Source: Exophiala sp. HKRS030
Taxonomy: Eukaryota; Ascomycota; Eurotiomycetes; Chaetothyriales; Herpotrichiellaceae
NCBI GenBank assembly: GCA_023897205.1
Contig: JAHWDD010000003.1
Location: 3,165,665 to 3,229,664 of the forward strand
DNA length: 64,000 nt
Direction of reading: 5' to 3'
In this document: piece by piece, positions 33,231 through 44,916 of the stretch
How positions within the stretch are numbered: position 1 is the stretch's first letter
Layout: every line of letters begins with the position of its first letter
Position numbers and translations under genes: made by a program
The notes under the pieces: generated by a model
Databases searched by the model: none
What the model saw: only the letters and a program-made list of their open reading frames with translations
Told to the model about the DNA's origin: nothing

Positions 33231-34793
33231 TCAGAACGCAAACCACTGCTCAAGAGCAGCTCTTGCAGCTTCCAGATCAGGCTCTTCCTTCTCTTCCGTC
33301 ACCCAAGCTACGATTCCATCTGGCCGAACCAAGAAAGCACGAAGTCCGCATGTATTCTTGACCCTTGGAACGAGGTAATCTACCCGTTGATCATACTTCC
33401 CACCTACAATCAGTTCCTTGATTTTCGCATCCTTCTCTAAATCAATCAGCAGCCCTCGACCGCCCTCAAATTTAGAACCCAGCCTTGTGCCGTCATCCAG
33501 CTCCAGATCGGGTGCACTGCTTCCTATCAGAGGATGGGTATGAGCCGAATCGCTACCCAGGTCATATTTTTGCGACAAGCCCCAGACACGCTCGACCACC
33601 AGATTGGTCCCATCAGTGGTGTTAAGGAGATCCTTCACAAGCTGACGGATTGCAGAACCATACAAGTCAGGCAGCAGTGTTGAGACTTGTGCGCGAGTCC
33701 ACTCGAGCACCCAGGACGCGATGGGGTGCCGTTCGTGTTCGTAAGAGTCCAATAACGTCAAATCAAGCGGCGCACCGTCTAATTGACGCTCTTGCCGGAT
33801 TGTCGCAGCCAGCTTCCAGCCAAGATTGACAGCATCTCCAAGCCCAAGATTTAATCCTTGAGCTCCCATCGGCGAATGGATATGTGCAGCATCGCCTGCA
33901 AGAATGACGCGACCTTTGCGATAGCTGAGAGCTTGCTTGCATCGATCGGTTGAGGACGAGGCGAGTTGTACTTCGGTGATTGTCACGTCTGTTTTGCCAG
34001 ACACTCGGTTAAGAACCTCTTGCAGATGCTCCTTCGTGATTTCTTGGGTCCGATCGAATCCAGCACTATCAAAGTCCAAGATGTGCAAAACACCCGGCAA
34101 GACAATGTACAACCCCTTGTTGGTAGCATTGAATCCTGTGGAAAGCTTGTCAAGTGGTCCCCATTCACATTTAGCCGAGTAACCAGAATACTTCGGCTCG
34201 GTCCCGATGAAGTCGATACCCACAGCCTTGCGAATCACGCTTCGACCTCCGTCACAGCCCAAGAGCCACCTAGATTGGAACTTTTCCCCGTCGTATGCTT
34301 CCACTGTGACACTCGTGTCATCTTCTGAAAGTATTTTCGCAACACCATTACCCCTGACGATCTTGACACCCAGACTTTCTGCACGCTCTGCAAGAATCGC
34401 CTCGACGCGATCGAGAGTCGTCGGATGAGGCTTCAGCGACGGTCCTGCAAGACGATATTTCCAGCGATCGAACTCGATCTTATCGGCGTCGAGCATTATA
34501 CCTGCAAAGTGACCGGCAAATCGGGCGCGAGATTGATTTCTGAGTGAGTTCATTGTTGGCATAGACTCCTTGCTGCGCTCAAGTAGCTTATCTAGCAGTC
34601 CTCGTCGATAGAGAGCTTCCACTGCCACAATATTCAGACCACGCATGCCCAATGGCCAAACTTTCCATGGAGAGTCTGTCAAAGGGCTGCTTTCAAGCAC
34701 GAGAACCGACGCACGCGCAAGCCCTAATTCGCAGGCGAGAAGCAAGCCGACAGGACCTGCGCCGGCGATGAGGACATCGTAAAGTTTAGTCAT
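33231..34793 (-). CDS. FAD-dependent aromatic hydroxylase (PheA/TfdB type)
   Basis: Class A flavoprotein monooxygenase, 520 residues, no intron. Members use NADPH and O2 to hydroxylate phenolic or polyketide substrates. Visible motifs are the dinucleotide fold GAGPVG (Gly11-Gly16) at the N-terminus, CDGGRS (DG motif, near residue 180) and AGDAAHIHSPMG (GD motif, Asp301) followed by GLNLGLGDAVNLGWKL. The C-terminal 120 residues (LVRPDGIVAWV) look like the thioredoxin-like domain found in PheA/TfdB and rifampicin-monooxygenase relatives. No signal peptide, so cytosolic. Its neighbour on the same strand is a Zn2Cys6 regulator, compatible with local control of a catabolic or secondary-metabolite step; the substrate is unknown. 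Confidence 0.92.
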   Translation of the reverse strand: MTKLYDVLIAGAGPVGLLLACELGLARASVLVLESSPLTDSPWKVWPLGMRGLNIVAVEALYRRGLLDKLLERSKESMPTMNSLRNQSRARFAGHFAGIMLDADKIEFDRWKYRLAGPSLKPHPTTLDRVEAILAERAESLGVKIVRGNGVAKILSEDDTSVTVEAYDGEKFQSRWLLGCDGGRSVIRKAVGIDFIGTEPKYSGYSAKCEWGPLDKLSTGFNATNKGLYIVLPGVLHILDFDSAGFDRTQEITKEHLQEVLNRVSGKTDVTITEVQLASSSTDRCKQALSYRKGRVILAGDAAHIHSPMGAQGLNLGLGDAVNLGWKLAATIRQERQLDGAPLDLTLLDSYEHERHPIASWVLEWTRAQVSTLLPDLYGSAIRQLVKDLLNTTDGTNLVVERVWGLSQKYDLGSDSAHTHPLIGSSAPDLELDDGTRLGSKFEGGRGLLIDLEKDAKIKELIVGGKYDQRVDYLVPRVKNTCGLRAFLVRPDGIVAWVTEEKEEPDLEAARAALEQWFAF

Positions 34794-37021
34794 CTCGTCT
34801 ATGTTTCGAATCCTGTTGTGTCCGACCTCTTGCCTGACGTAACTTGATTGTAGACTTGGAAACTGTGTTATGACAGATGGATTTTGACGACCGGCCCGTC
34901 ACCTTCGGAGCTCGAGGGAATTCAGGTTGACCAGCACTTCTCCCGCCATGTAGGCGAGAATTGAGCAAAAGTATTCATCATTTCTTTCTGTTGAAGTAGG
35001 AATATATAGATTTATCTGTTCACTGATGCTTGTGGTGTCGTTACTCGGGCCTTAGAGGCGGCCGAGCCAGGTCCCGTCATTTCGGACTTTTTGGTTTCTC
35101 ATGACCCGAAAGGAGCACGTATTCGGGCTGACCGTCGAACAAAAGTTCTAAAGTTTGACTCTCAGGCACGTGTGACTCACCCAGCCTGCCTATGACAAGC
35201 TAGGATTGCTGTCCTTGAAGGCGGGTTCCTGGTGACAATGCTCCACCTACTTGAACAAGTGCAGTGGGACCTCAACAGTAGACCAGAGTCAAGGCTCGGT
35301 AAGGACAGCTGGGTAAAGCTTGGTATCCTGCCAAGGGGTTATGGTAGCCTCAGGCGCCAGTCTTCTCGGCATCCAAAACCTACAAGTTACAACTCAGACT
35401 TCGGAATGCGCCCCGAACCATGAGCCCTCCTATTCATATCTCGATACTAAGGGTCTGATTTTTGATCTACCAACACTCGCGCAGGCTAAAATCGTTTTCT
35501 TTACTTCCAGATGCTTTCTATTAGTACATCTCAATCTTGAAAGACAGCATCTGATTGCTCGGAGTCGGGCGACGCTTGATTGGTATGCGGATCAGCGAAC
35601 GATATAAGACAGTAGAGAAAATACTCAAGGTAAGAACTTCTGAGCATCAGTAACCTCTTGGGTGGCCGTCAGAAGAAATCAATGGTCTGGTCACGACCCA
35701 ACCCAAGGCTGCAAGAGAGTTATGCCAAGACTTTTGCAACTTCGGCATGTGGGTTTGGTTTTGGCACCCTGGGTTCCGGAATACAGGGCTGCTGGAAAGT
35801 TTAGGCTACAACGTCCACTCTTACCGATGCTAGAAGTCAGATGCAAGTCTCGAGATCCTGCGCAGCATGTCTGGCATTCATTGACCAAGCGGAATGTGCC
35901 GTCGCACACTTGCTAACTGCCTCCAAATGACATCCTGGTTCCGTTTTTTTTGGAAGGAAAACCTTGGAACTCACAGGTAGACTACTTAGTAGTGGTCGTG
36001 CCGATTGAAAGGGAGGAAGGGTCTGTTCAGAGCGGCTGCAGAGCGAGAGTGAGCAACAAATCGCCCTTGTTCTTCTGGTTAGGCAAGACGCACAACGCAT
36101 GGCCGCTGGGACCAGTCAGTTTCTGACATCCAAGACACGAGCACCTTGCCTCATTGGACATCATCTGAAGACTGGGCCTAGGCAGAATTAGGTGAAGATA
36201 CCTTCGGCGAACCAACAAAGCAACGCCGTAAGCCTATCATTCAGCAGGGCCGGTAGGAAGAATATAACCCGAGGCGTGGCCAAGAGTCCCAGACGAAGGT
36301 ACTAGCGGAAATGCTGCGGAAAGTTGGTCTTGGCTGCACAGTGCATCCCTCTTACATGCACCTAGACATGATGATACAAATACATGATACAGAGCAGAGC
36401 TAGGAGTTTCCTCAAGCTTTGCTAAGCATTTCGAGAGAGCCTGGTGATTAGAGGGCTGGTGGCCGTATACTGTGCCAAGGAAGGCTGTACAGGAATCTTT
36501 GCGTCGAGGCAACAGCTGGAACCAATCAGTGCAAGCGATTAAGTGCAACGTGTACTAAATCGCGGTGATCGATCCATCCATGCATGCTGCAAAGCCGTGC
36601 CCGCATTAGCCTCGAGCTGCCCACGAGTCCATGCAGCGCCGCTAAACCAGCGGCAGGTCCGGCTTCTGTTCACTTCTCCAATCTCTGAAATCGAAGTTTC
36701 ATGTGTTTCATGTTTACGAGTGTCGCATGAACAAATGCACTGAGGTACTATAAAGATGGTTCCTTGCGCCTTTCCCAGTTGCGCGAAAACCGTCTCAATG
36801 ATCTCTTTTTCAAAAGCTCGGCTTCTAAGATCGCGGCCGAATCTCCATTGATTTCCTGGAAGAGCTGCCAATAACTCATCTCAGAAACTGGAGAGTAGCT
36901 GCTCTAAAGGCTACTCTCATTAAAATCACCCTTCAAGTCCAAACACGCCGCCCGAGCGATCTAGTTCCAGTACAGGCCGACAGAATAAGTATTGCCGTCC
37001 AGAAGTGTCTTCGCCAACTTG
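34794..37021. other. Intergenic, no gene recognised
   Basis: Upstream of the monooxygenase and upstream of the small spliced gene. The frames here (for example minus 36539-36871) have no domain and no splice support. Confidence 0.5.
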
Positions 37022-37350
37022 ATGGCGCCTAACGACAAGCCGTCTACCTCTCTGCTCACGGAAAATGGTATGTCCAGTTTAGTCTGATGAGGCTCCAAGG
37101 ACATGTGGCTGACTTGGCCACAGGAAATTTTGGGGACATGTTTTGGAAGGAACAGGCCGGCCAGCCCATTGCTAATGGGGCCAGTAGTACACGTGCAAAT
37201 GTGGGTAAGGAGACCCCATTGAGTGGCGGCGATTCAAATGAAAAGGGAACATGGTTGAATGTAAGCCAGGAAGAAATCCTGGCTGGTTTAGTCATTCCGG
37301 AAGACGTAGGCGACGGCAAAGACGGTCAAGCAGACCGAACATCCAAGTAA
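37022..37350 (+). CDS. Uncharacterised small hydrophilic protein, 90 residues
   Basis: I infer this gene from splicing logic. Exon 1 (37022-37067, MAPNDKPSTSLLTENG) ends at a GTATGT donor. The 56-nt intron has a GCTGAC branch point ten or so bases before a CCACAG acceptor. Exon 2 (37124-37350) continues with NFGDMFWKEQAGQPIANG and ends at TAA. Both exons read in phase with no stop. The product is Gly/Ser/Asp/Asn-rich, has no cysteine, no membrane segment and no signal peptide, and contains LNVSQEEILAGLVIPEDVGD, which looks like a short helix in an otherwise disordered chain. No family recognised. It could be a stress- or conidiation-type small protein, but that is only a guess from composition. 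Confidence 0.6.
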
Positions 37351-38779
37351 GGACTGCAGCCTTTGAGAGTACAATCGGACTTTGTTGCCAGCATTTGTTG
37401 TTGTTCAAGCGTGTAAATGGCTTGAAGGACAATTGAAGGACAATCCTATAGTTACGGTCAATTCAAACCCAGATCAGTAGAAGGCCAGCAGGCATCCACC
37501 AAAACATCCTGTCTGCTAGGCTCAGAAGCAGTAGATGACGTGCCAAGATACAAGGGTGCCTCAATACTTGTGCTGCAGGAGGCGTTTCTTTTGCAGTCAA
37601 TGCATTTGACTTATTGCTGGGTGCAACTTGGTCCACTCGGATTTCATGACACACTGAGACTGGGTCGTTGCCAGCGGAAGTCGAACTTTCAAGCCGTGCA
37701 GCAGCCCCATCCAGCACGATCCTTCAGGTCACTTGACGCTTTTCCGTCCCTTACCCGGCAAGCCGTGAGATATGGGAGTACCAGGCCGTGTCGTGTGAAT
37801 GGTAGCATTGTCAGAAGAGCCGCAGGTCGCATAGAGTCAGCCACGGCAACAAGGGGTAGAATGGTGGCGTCCACTTAGAAACAAGCAAGCAGCATATCTC
37901 CTGAAGACCCAAATAGTTAAAACCCCAAATACCTGACGACCGTATGCACGTCTAGGAAAGTCATAGCCAATGACAGGACATGCTGGTTCTGAAGCCGCGG
38001 GTACGTGGAAAGGGACAGTCACCGAGGGTGTAGGAGGAATGAGGTTAAGTGGGACAAGAAGTTCGAAGGCGGTGAGAGCCACAGTCCTGCGCCACAGTCC
38101 TCACCCTCCCGTTCGCAACTCAACAGTTGTGGCTGACAAGTTAACCAGGATTGGTTAGTGTTTTGTCTCATCCACAGGCTGTCAGGTTCTTGGCCAAGTT
38201 CGTGCCCAACTGTGTGTGCTTCCGTTGTAAATCGTGATCATCTGTCAGGCTGTCATAACGGAGTAACCTTGCAAGGTGCCGTTCTTTGAGCTTCACTCAC
38301 GAGGTTCTTAGGCTTGGGCTTGTTTGAAAGTCTGAACCTGTATTACCAATAACCCCACGTTTGGCCGTAGTCATGTTGCCATGCGTCTGCCTGGATACAA
38401 GCCCGCAAGTCCGGCTAAGATGCTTAGGCGCGGTTTGAGCAATGTTCCTGGTTTGCGTCAGTTTTGTTCCTCGATGTGTTGTGTTTCGTCGCTTGAGACT
38501 TGCGTGTGGTTGGTCAACTTGCAGGCCGCGAGTGCGCAAGCCCTATTTGTTGGGTTTTATTTTCCTTTTGCGCACATCATCCATTGCAGCGGCCAATGGC
38601 CACAGCTCAAGGTCATACAGGCAGCCATCACGTTCCGCATCAGTGCCGTGGCGCATCACTAAGGGCGCTTGAGACTGTGGGGACAAGTCGTTGCCCAAGA
38701 CGGCTTGCGTTGCAGGTTTGGTCGACTTACGACACCAGACCGTGGCACTGGTTGAAATACGGAGTATTGAGGTCTTCTA
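37351..38779. other. Intergenic, convergent flanks
   Basis: Between the 3' ends of the small spliced gene and the permease gene. A minus-strand stretch at about 37.69-38.09 kb is faintly protein-like but begins at GTG and needs an unlikely donor. A TACGGAGTA word occurs at 38758-38766, just past the permease stop. Confidence 0.45.
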
Positions 38780-40510
38780 TCAAACAAACCAATACAACTG
38801 GCCCAGAATTATCGCGCCGCTAACAGCGCTCTGCATCAGCAGCGGTAGGGCGTTCACAATCGCAAATTTGGCCTGCGAAACCCGAATGCCCTTGTCCTCC
38901 AATAGACCTCTCCACAACAAGCCAGCCAGACTCCCGGCAAAAGTGTAACTAAACGCGCCGATGTTGCTACCCATGGCCACCGCATAGATTGCACCAAGCA
39001 GCACCCTCTCGTCTCGCAATACAGCCTCACTTTGTGAGAATGCCGGGTCACGCATTATTTCCACAAGGATGATCGTGGCGCCGATGTTCGTGCCGGCCAG
39101 GGGGCACAGGAAGGCTGCCGAAATGAAAGACATGAAAAAGACAGTCCGCGCGGGCGTCGTGCATGCGTTGGCAAATCCTCGGGCAAACACGCTGATCCAA
39201 CCGCGTTGTGCTAGGCCGCGGACAAGAATGAATTCGGCCATGGCGAATGGCAACAGCGGGATTGGCAGTCGTCGGATCGTGCGTGTCGTCGCGGGGAAGT
39301 GATGGGTGAAGTAACGAAAGACTGAGGTGAGTGTCGTGGTATGTTTCGTGGAGTTGGAGGGTTTCTCATTGACAGGCGCCGAGAGTTCGTCTGTTGGTCG
39401 ATACGTTTCCTTGTCCGATGCTAGCGCAGCAGGATACTGTCGCTGGCTTGATCGACTGCGTATACGGTCGATGGATTGAGTCTCCGCGGCTCGATCGGTC
39501 GATTGTCGGCGGACAGCTTCGCGCTGTTTCTGCGGACTGAACCAATCGCTTCCAAGATCCCACAGCAAACCCATGATACCCGCCGGAGCTGTCACCATCC
39601 AGACCTCAACCGCGTGGTTGGGTACAAAACTCGTCCCCACCAAGACTGCAACTGTCACGAGTAGTAGCACACTGAGGAAAATCGCCCCATTCCGGTCGCG
39701 TAGCTTTGACCATGGGTCTTCGGTAAGCGGTGTGAGCCTTTTCGGTATCCGATTCCAGAACATGCCAAGGATGACAGGATAGTTCAAGGCCGCGGGAATG
39801 AGTGACGGAAGGACCGTCCATTTTGTGAACCCTGTCAAGAAGTTCAGACCAAAGCTGCCCGTGATGAGAATGTTTGTCGGATTCGAGGATACAAGGACCG
39901 CTGAGGCGGTATTGGCAGCCATGAACTCGCTGAAGACCCATGCCGTAGGTTCGAGGCCCGTGTGTTGGGTCAAATATGCCAGGAAAGGCGTGCCAGACAA
40001 GATCAATGGGTCGTTTCCCACTATACATGCCGTCAAGAGGAAAAATATGTACAAGTAGGTAAACAGGAGTCGACCTGAACTTCCTCCACGCTTCGAAACG
40101 TAAAATGCCACCGCCTCCAAAGCGCCGGTACCGTCGAGTGCAATTGCGATGTATGCCAATGATATGAAAAGTACTAGGACATCATAAGGTTTGACATTTT
40201 CGTCGCCAACTATGCCGAGCCTAATGGTACTCCCGTTAATCGTAGTTGTCGCGAGCAGGAGGATGACTGCAATAACGGGTGCTGTCGTAAGTGATATCGA
40301 AACATGCAAGCGGCGTTCCGACAGAGATTCCCTGTCCTTATCGTCAATTATGCGCGTCTTCTGCAATACCCGTAGCAGAGGTCTTTGCAGAGCATTTGGA
40401 AGCGGAACCCTCAGCGGCCATATCACGAAGATGGAGACGATGCAAAAGACGGCGAAAATGAAGCCACTGTGGCCATTCAAATGGCCCTGTTCTCCACTGA
40501 CGCTTGCCAT
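38780..40510 (-). CDS. ArsB/citrate-type (IT superfamily) membrane permease
   Basis: Polytopic membrane protein of 576 residues in one exon, with about ten to twelve hydrophobic spans split by a hydrophilic loop (about residues 330-410, QKQREAVRRQSTD... region). Family landmarks are the two half-repeats, with YDVLVLFISLAYIAIALD and the conserved IVGNDPLILSGTPFLAYL in the first, and MSFISAAFLCPLAGTNIGAT in the second. These are typical of the ion transporter superfamily that includes ArsB arsenite pumps, NhaD and citrate/SLC13 carriers. No ATPase partner is nearby, so it would act alone as a secondary transporter. The substrate (arsenite, other oxyanions or dicarboxylates) cannot be told from sequence. 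Confidence 0.85.
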   Translation of the reverse strand: MASVSGEQGHLNGHSGFIFAVFCIVSIFVIWPLRVPLPNALQRPLLRVLQKTRIIDDKDRESLSERRLHVSISLTTAPVIAVILLLATTTINGSTIRLGIVGDENVKPYDVLVLFISLAYIAIALDGTGALEAVAFYVSKRGGSSGRLLFTYLYIFFLLTACIVGNDPLILSGTPFLAYLTQHTGLEPTAWVFSEFMAANTASAVLVSSNPTNILITGSFGLNFLTGFTKWTVLPSLIPAALNYPVILGMFWNRIPKRLTPLTEDPWSKLRDRNGAIFLSVLLLVTVAVLVGTSFVPNHAVEVWMVTAPAGIMGLLWDLGSDWFSPQKQREAVRRQSTDRAAETQSIDRIRSRSSQRQYPAALASDKETYRPTDELSAPVNEKPSNSTKHTTTLTSVFRYFTHHFPATTRTIRRLPIPLLPFAMAEFILVRGLAQRGWISVFARGFANACTTPARTVFFMSFISAAFLCPLAGTNIGATIILVEIMRDPAFSQSEAVLRDERVLLGAIYAVAMGSNIGAFSYTFAGSLAGLLWRGLLEDKGIRVSQAKFAIVNALPLLMQSAVSGAIILGQLYWFV

Positions 40511-41180
40511 GCGGCAATTCCTATTGCTATCCTTTGGTTGACAACAGTATACATTAAAGATGATCTGGTTTGGACTGCAGGGTGAATGGAAAAATGAGAG
40601 GTTAAGATAGCCCTTTCTGGTGGTCTTGGCGAACTTCAGCGTATCTTTTGATGTGGCGCGAAAATCATAGCGACGTCATTGTGCAGACACTTTAAATCTA
40701 ACCTAAAATCCAACTCATTGGTGCGGCCTAGGTAGTGCGACAAGCACGTGGTTCATTTGAAGGTGGGGATAGGAAGATGACAGTTTTGTGAGGCTTTTGG
40801 CAAGGCTCGGCGTGGTTGGCGCGGAAGCTCAAAAGCTTGCCGAAAATTCTTACAGGTTTGGTGGTCACTGGTGGCGTAGCTCACTGGTAGCAGCTGTGTG
40901 ACCTAGGGTAGGCTGAGGCACTCAGCGCTATGAGGGATTCTAGCAATTACATCTTGAACTTGAAATTGTACAGAAGTAGATTTCCCGACGTAGGTAAAGT
41001 TGGTAGATATTAAAGAATATATTTTCCGAAGAAAACCGGCATAAATCTGATTCAGCTCCTTACTGACGCCGTCAGATTTCATTCCCTGGAACCCTCATTA
41101 TATCGTGCATCCACACATGAAGTCCCATGGACAAGCAGGAATTGTCGCCTTTAATGTTCATTCTACAGAACGCCAATCGC
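40511..41180. other. Intergenic between permease and RGD1
   Basis: Promoter of the permease and 3' flank of RGD1. A GTAGCTCACTGGTAGCAGC stretch near 40.87 kb resembles a tRNA D-arm but no complete tRNA follows. Confidence 0.5.
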
Positions 41181-44019
41181 TTACTCATCGTCGTCGAAAA
41201 TCTGAAGTGTGTTGACTAAAATCGTTTCCACGACTTTGGCTTGCCAGGCGGCGTCAGCTATGTCGGCACTGGGCGAAGTCGGTGTGCCACTCGCTCCACC
41301 CGATTTACTGTGGCCCATCAGTGTTGGAGCAAACACGATCGATATATTGCCGTGAGTCATTTTGTTTCTGTCGCTGTGCTGTGCCACGCGATTGAGATGA
41401 AGTGCAAGGACTCTCAATGTTGCGTAATTGGGATCTGGGAGAGCGTTGACAAGCGCGTGAATCGTGTCTCTGCGCACGATCTCATCGTCGATTTTTGCTG
41501 CCTGAATGTATGCCGAATACTGGGCATTAGTAAGGAGAGGATCGGGCAGATCTCTCAAGAAATGTTTTAGGAGCGTGGTAACGGAAGCGATGTCATCATG
41601 GAAGGCTGCCGCGTTCCTGAAGTCCACCAGAGCGGAGTCTAGGCTAGTTAGTCCAGAGTCTTATGAGCAGAGTGTTAGCTTACCATGATCGAACTTCTGC
41701 CTCAGCTCCATTATGTGGTTCGCTGATCCCGAGGTACGATAAATACCTTCTGTGTTCAAGCCGTATAGGTCAACCGCCTGGATACACTGGTAAACGATAG
41801 TTGGTACAGCCGACTCCTCTCGTTGGAAGAGGTCATCCAAGGAGACTCCAAAAACCGGTTTAAGAGGTGGCATGTTTGGTTTCTGCCCAGGACCCGTTCT
41901 CTGAGTGGGTGTAGCCTTTGCCGCAGGTGGCGCAGAAGAACTGACATCTGTAGACCTGTTTTGCGGGCGCACATTTTGGGTTCCTTGATTCTGAGGAAGG
42001 TCTTGTACATCTGGCCCACGCGTTGATCCAGCCACGCTCGAAGCGTTGTCGTAGTTCTGGACACCTCCAGCCTGGGGTGCTGTAGTCGATCCGCCTTGAG
42101 GACGTATCGCTCCAAACGCATGGGCGGGACTAGGCGGGGTCCCTTGGTTTGAAGAGATCGCTGCCCGGGTTGCATCACTTGGAGCCCATTGTCCGGGAGC
42201 AGTGCCGGGCCCAGTTGGAGCCCCAGGGTATGGTGGCGCCGTCCCAAATCTGGGATCGGAGCCTTGCGGTGGGCCAGATGGGGGCGCGCCTCCTGTTACG
42301 CCTTGCTGCATTCCAAAAGCGTTTCCGCCGCCTCTGGAATCATTGCTGCCTTGCCGTGCGGCAACAGGTCTCGGCCCAGAGGGAAGACCATACCCTGTTG
42401 CAGGTTGTGGAGGGCCCGAAGAAGCATCTCGATCTTGGGTAAAACCGTCCGAATCGCCGAAATCGTTCCTTTGTCCCAAGGATGCGGCTCGTGGATTGTG
42501 TGAACCTCCGAAACCTTGTGAATTCACTGGCTGAGAAACATTACGATAGTGATTAGGAGGTCCGTCAGTCGAAATGGTACCAGAAGTCTGCCCTGAGAAT
42601 TGGCCAGACCCTAATACGTCAAGCTGAGGCAACTGCGGGGGACCGAATGATTGCTGGCGCTCTTGCTGTGGAGCTCTCGGCGATGTTTGATTCTGGGAGA
42701 AATTCTGCTCGCCTGTAGGAGGATGTGGCTGTGGACCAGGTCCATAGCCATAGCCTTCACGATAACCATCGATCTCTTGGTTTCTGTCAACGTATGGATT
42801 ATGCTGAGATTGGTTTGAATTGAAAGAGTCTGGGTTGTATCCTCCAAATTGAGACTGTGACTGTTGCTGTTGCTTTGGCGCAAAAGAAGGGTGTTTTTCG
42901 TACTTGATTTCGTTTGTTCGCGGCTCCACCTTGTTCACGAAACTCAAGACATAGTCAGCAAAATCACGATCATTGTCGATACTTGAAGCCAGCTCTCGAA
43001 GACTCTTCTGTGGAGCTCCAACGTTCGGATTACCCTTGAGCGGAATAATGTTGAGCCCATAACCCAGTAAAAGTCTCTCACTCTGCCCAGCGAATTTCTG
43101 AATATGGGCGCTGAGACCTGCATCAGTCTCGTAAATCAGATCTTGTAACGCGTTGACAGTTTGGGGTCTGAGGGTCGTATGCAACTCCTGCTGTTGAGCT
43201 TGAGCGTATTGAGTTTTGGAGGCATAGTCTCCGTCAGCCGCTTCAACTTTGCGTTGTAACTCCTCCTCCTGTTGAGCCGCATTCTTCTTTATGCCAAATT
43301 TTCCGGCTGTTCGCTCACCAGTCTTGACTTTGTCGAACTGCTCAGCGAGTGAGTAATATTTTCCTTTCGCCTTATCCATGGCAATTTCGGCATCTTGGAC
43401 GCGCTTTTCGGCATTCAGCCCAAATTGTTTCCAGTGTTTGCGACCTCTTTCCGAATTTGCCGCTAGTTCATACAACTCTTCCGACATGGCATGGAGGGTA
43501 TTAGAAAACAAGAGTCCTTGTTCCGCAACACGTTCGTGCATCTTTGCGATTTCCTGATAGGTGGTCGCGAATGAGCCTTGCCTGCTTTCGGGTCTCGATA
43601 TTGTGTGATGTGCATTTTGGGCCAATCTCTTTAGCCCACCGGCATGCTTTTCTTCGAGAACCGAGCGGTCTTTGAGGAAAACTGCATAATCCTACAGAGA
43701 GTCAATGTCAGAAAGTTTGATGGCAGTGTCATCGGAATAACCAACCCGAGTAGAGCTAATGCTTTGCTTCAGACGTGCTAGTAGCGTACTTATTCCAATC
43801 TGCGCACCCAGTTAGCTCGCGCAGCCAAATAATGGGTTATGGACAACGTACATCGGATGAAAGCACATGGTGTAGATTCTGCCTTTGTGAAGGATCAAGT
43901 CCGGTCGTAGAATTGGCCGACGTTGGAACAGGAGGAAGGTCGTTCTCCCTCTGGGCGACGGGAGACCTAGGGCCAGTCTGGCCATTTGCGCCGACGCTCG
44001 AATCACCTACTGTCGCCAT
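41181..44019 (-). CDS. RGD1: F-BAR and RhoGAP protein, Rgd1-like
   Basis: Membrane-bending GTPase-activating protein for Rho-family GTPases (Rho3/Rho4 in yeast), acting at growth tips and septa. Exons are 43852-44019, 43746-43799, 41684-43691 and 41181-41638; donors GTACGT, GTTGGT and GTAAGC all keep phase. Product is 895 residues. Order: short disordered N-terminus; FCH/F-BAR domain (about residues 45-340, with IGISTLLARLKQSISS, YAVFLKDRSVLEEKHA and KHWKQFGLNAEKRVQDAE); a long Gln/Gly/Pro-rich linker; then RhoGAP from about 680 with PTIVYQCIQAV and GIYRTSGS, where Arg726 is the arginine finger, followed by LLKHFLRDLPDPLL. The RhoGAP is split by the last intron. Start chosen at MATVGDSS; an upstream in-frame ATG at 44103 is possible. 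Confidence 0.92.
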
Positions 44020-44916
44020 TGATGCAGCCACAGAGAAGGCGGAATGCTTTTGGTGGTAGGATCCAAGACGATGACTTTGAGGCTGTCTATCGTACGCGAT
44101 CAAGTGAGCCTGGAGGTCAGAGTCTTAGAAGTGGTATAGGACGTGGCCTTGGAAAAGAGGCCGTAATAGAAGGAGGGGAGAAGGGTAAAACAGTGATTTG
44201 CATTGCAACATTCCTGTCACTGCAGATCAGAAAGTCTGAGGCCTTGTGCACCCTGGTTTCTGTGGTCCAAGTTACGCAGCCTGAAGCTCACTTTCAGCAG
44301 GGAATCAAGATGTTTGGTCCAAGGATCCGCAGGGCTGCGACACTGCCACACTGGTTATTGGTGCTGACGCCTCACACGAAACTGTCACAGAGCGTCATCG
44401 CAGTTTGGGCAAACGCGACCAAACCAACTAAGCCACACTCTAGCCACGCTAGATGCAGTTAGATGGCTTGGCGATGGTGTTAAGTGGAATTCTTCGCAAC
44501 TTGTGGTTAGGCAGATATTTTCGCGAGCTGGACGGACACAAATGAGGCAAGAGCATATTGGGGATTGATGCTATTATAATAACTGACTGACTCAGGCCAA
44601 CTCTCTGCTTCATGCTTCTTATACGACCAATGGACATCTTCCAGTACCATCGCCGACAAGGAACACTCTAAAGTCACGTCACTTGCGACCAATATGCTTT
44701 TGCCTCTTAAATGAAACAGTCCATCAGTCCTCCAAGACAAAGATCTGAAATCCCTTACTGTGACCGGTGCTCACGGTCGATGACATATCTCAAGTTCTTT
44801 TGCTAACCAGGATTTTCAGGTATGGACGAGGCCAAGCCTCTGGAATCGAACTTCGACTCCAAATGAGGGAGAAGACCGAGCCCATGCTTGTCAACACGCG
44901 AGGTAAGGTCTATCGC
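44020..44916. other. RGD1 promoter region and NmrA 3' flank
   Basis: The plus-strand frame overlapping here runs antisense to RGD1 exon 1 and is not a gene. No discrete element identified. Confidence 0.45.

Noticed and set aside
37689..38090. Possible minus-strand two-exon gene
   Set aside because: The reading starts at GTG with no upstream ATG, the donor needed (GTCGTC) is poor and no family matches.
40868..40940. tRNA-like GTAGCTCACTGGTAGCAGC
   Set aside because: The D-arm look-alike is not followed by an anticodon arm or a GGTTCGAATCC-type T-arm, and no acceptor stem pairs.
43986..44462. Plus-strand frame of 158 codons
   Set aside because: Antisense to RGD1 exon 1 and its promoter, no domain, no splice support.
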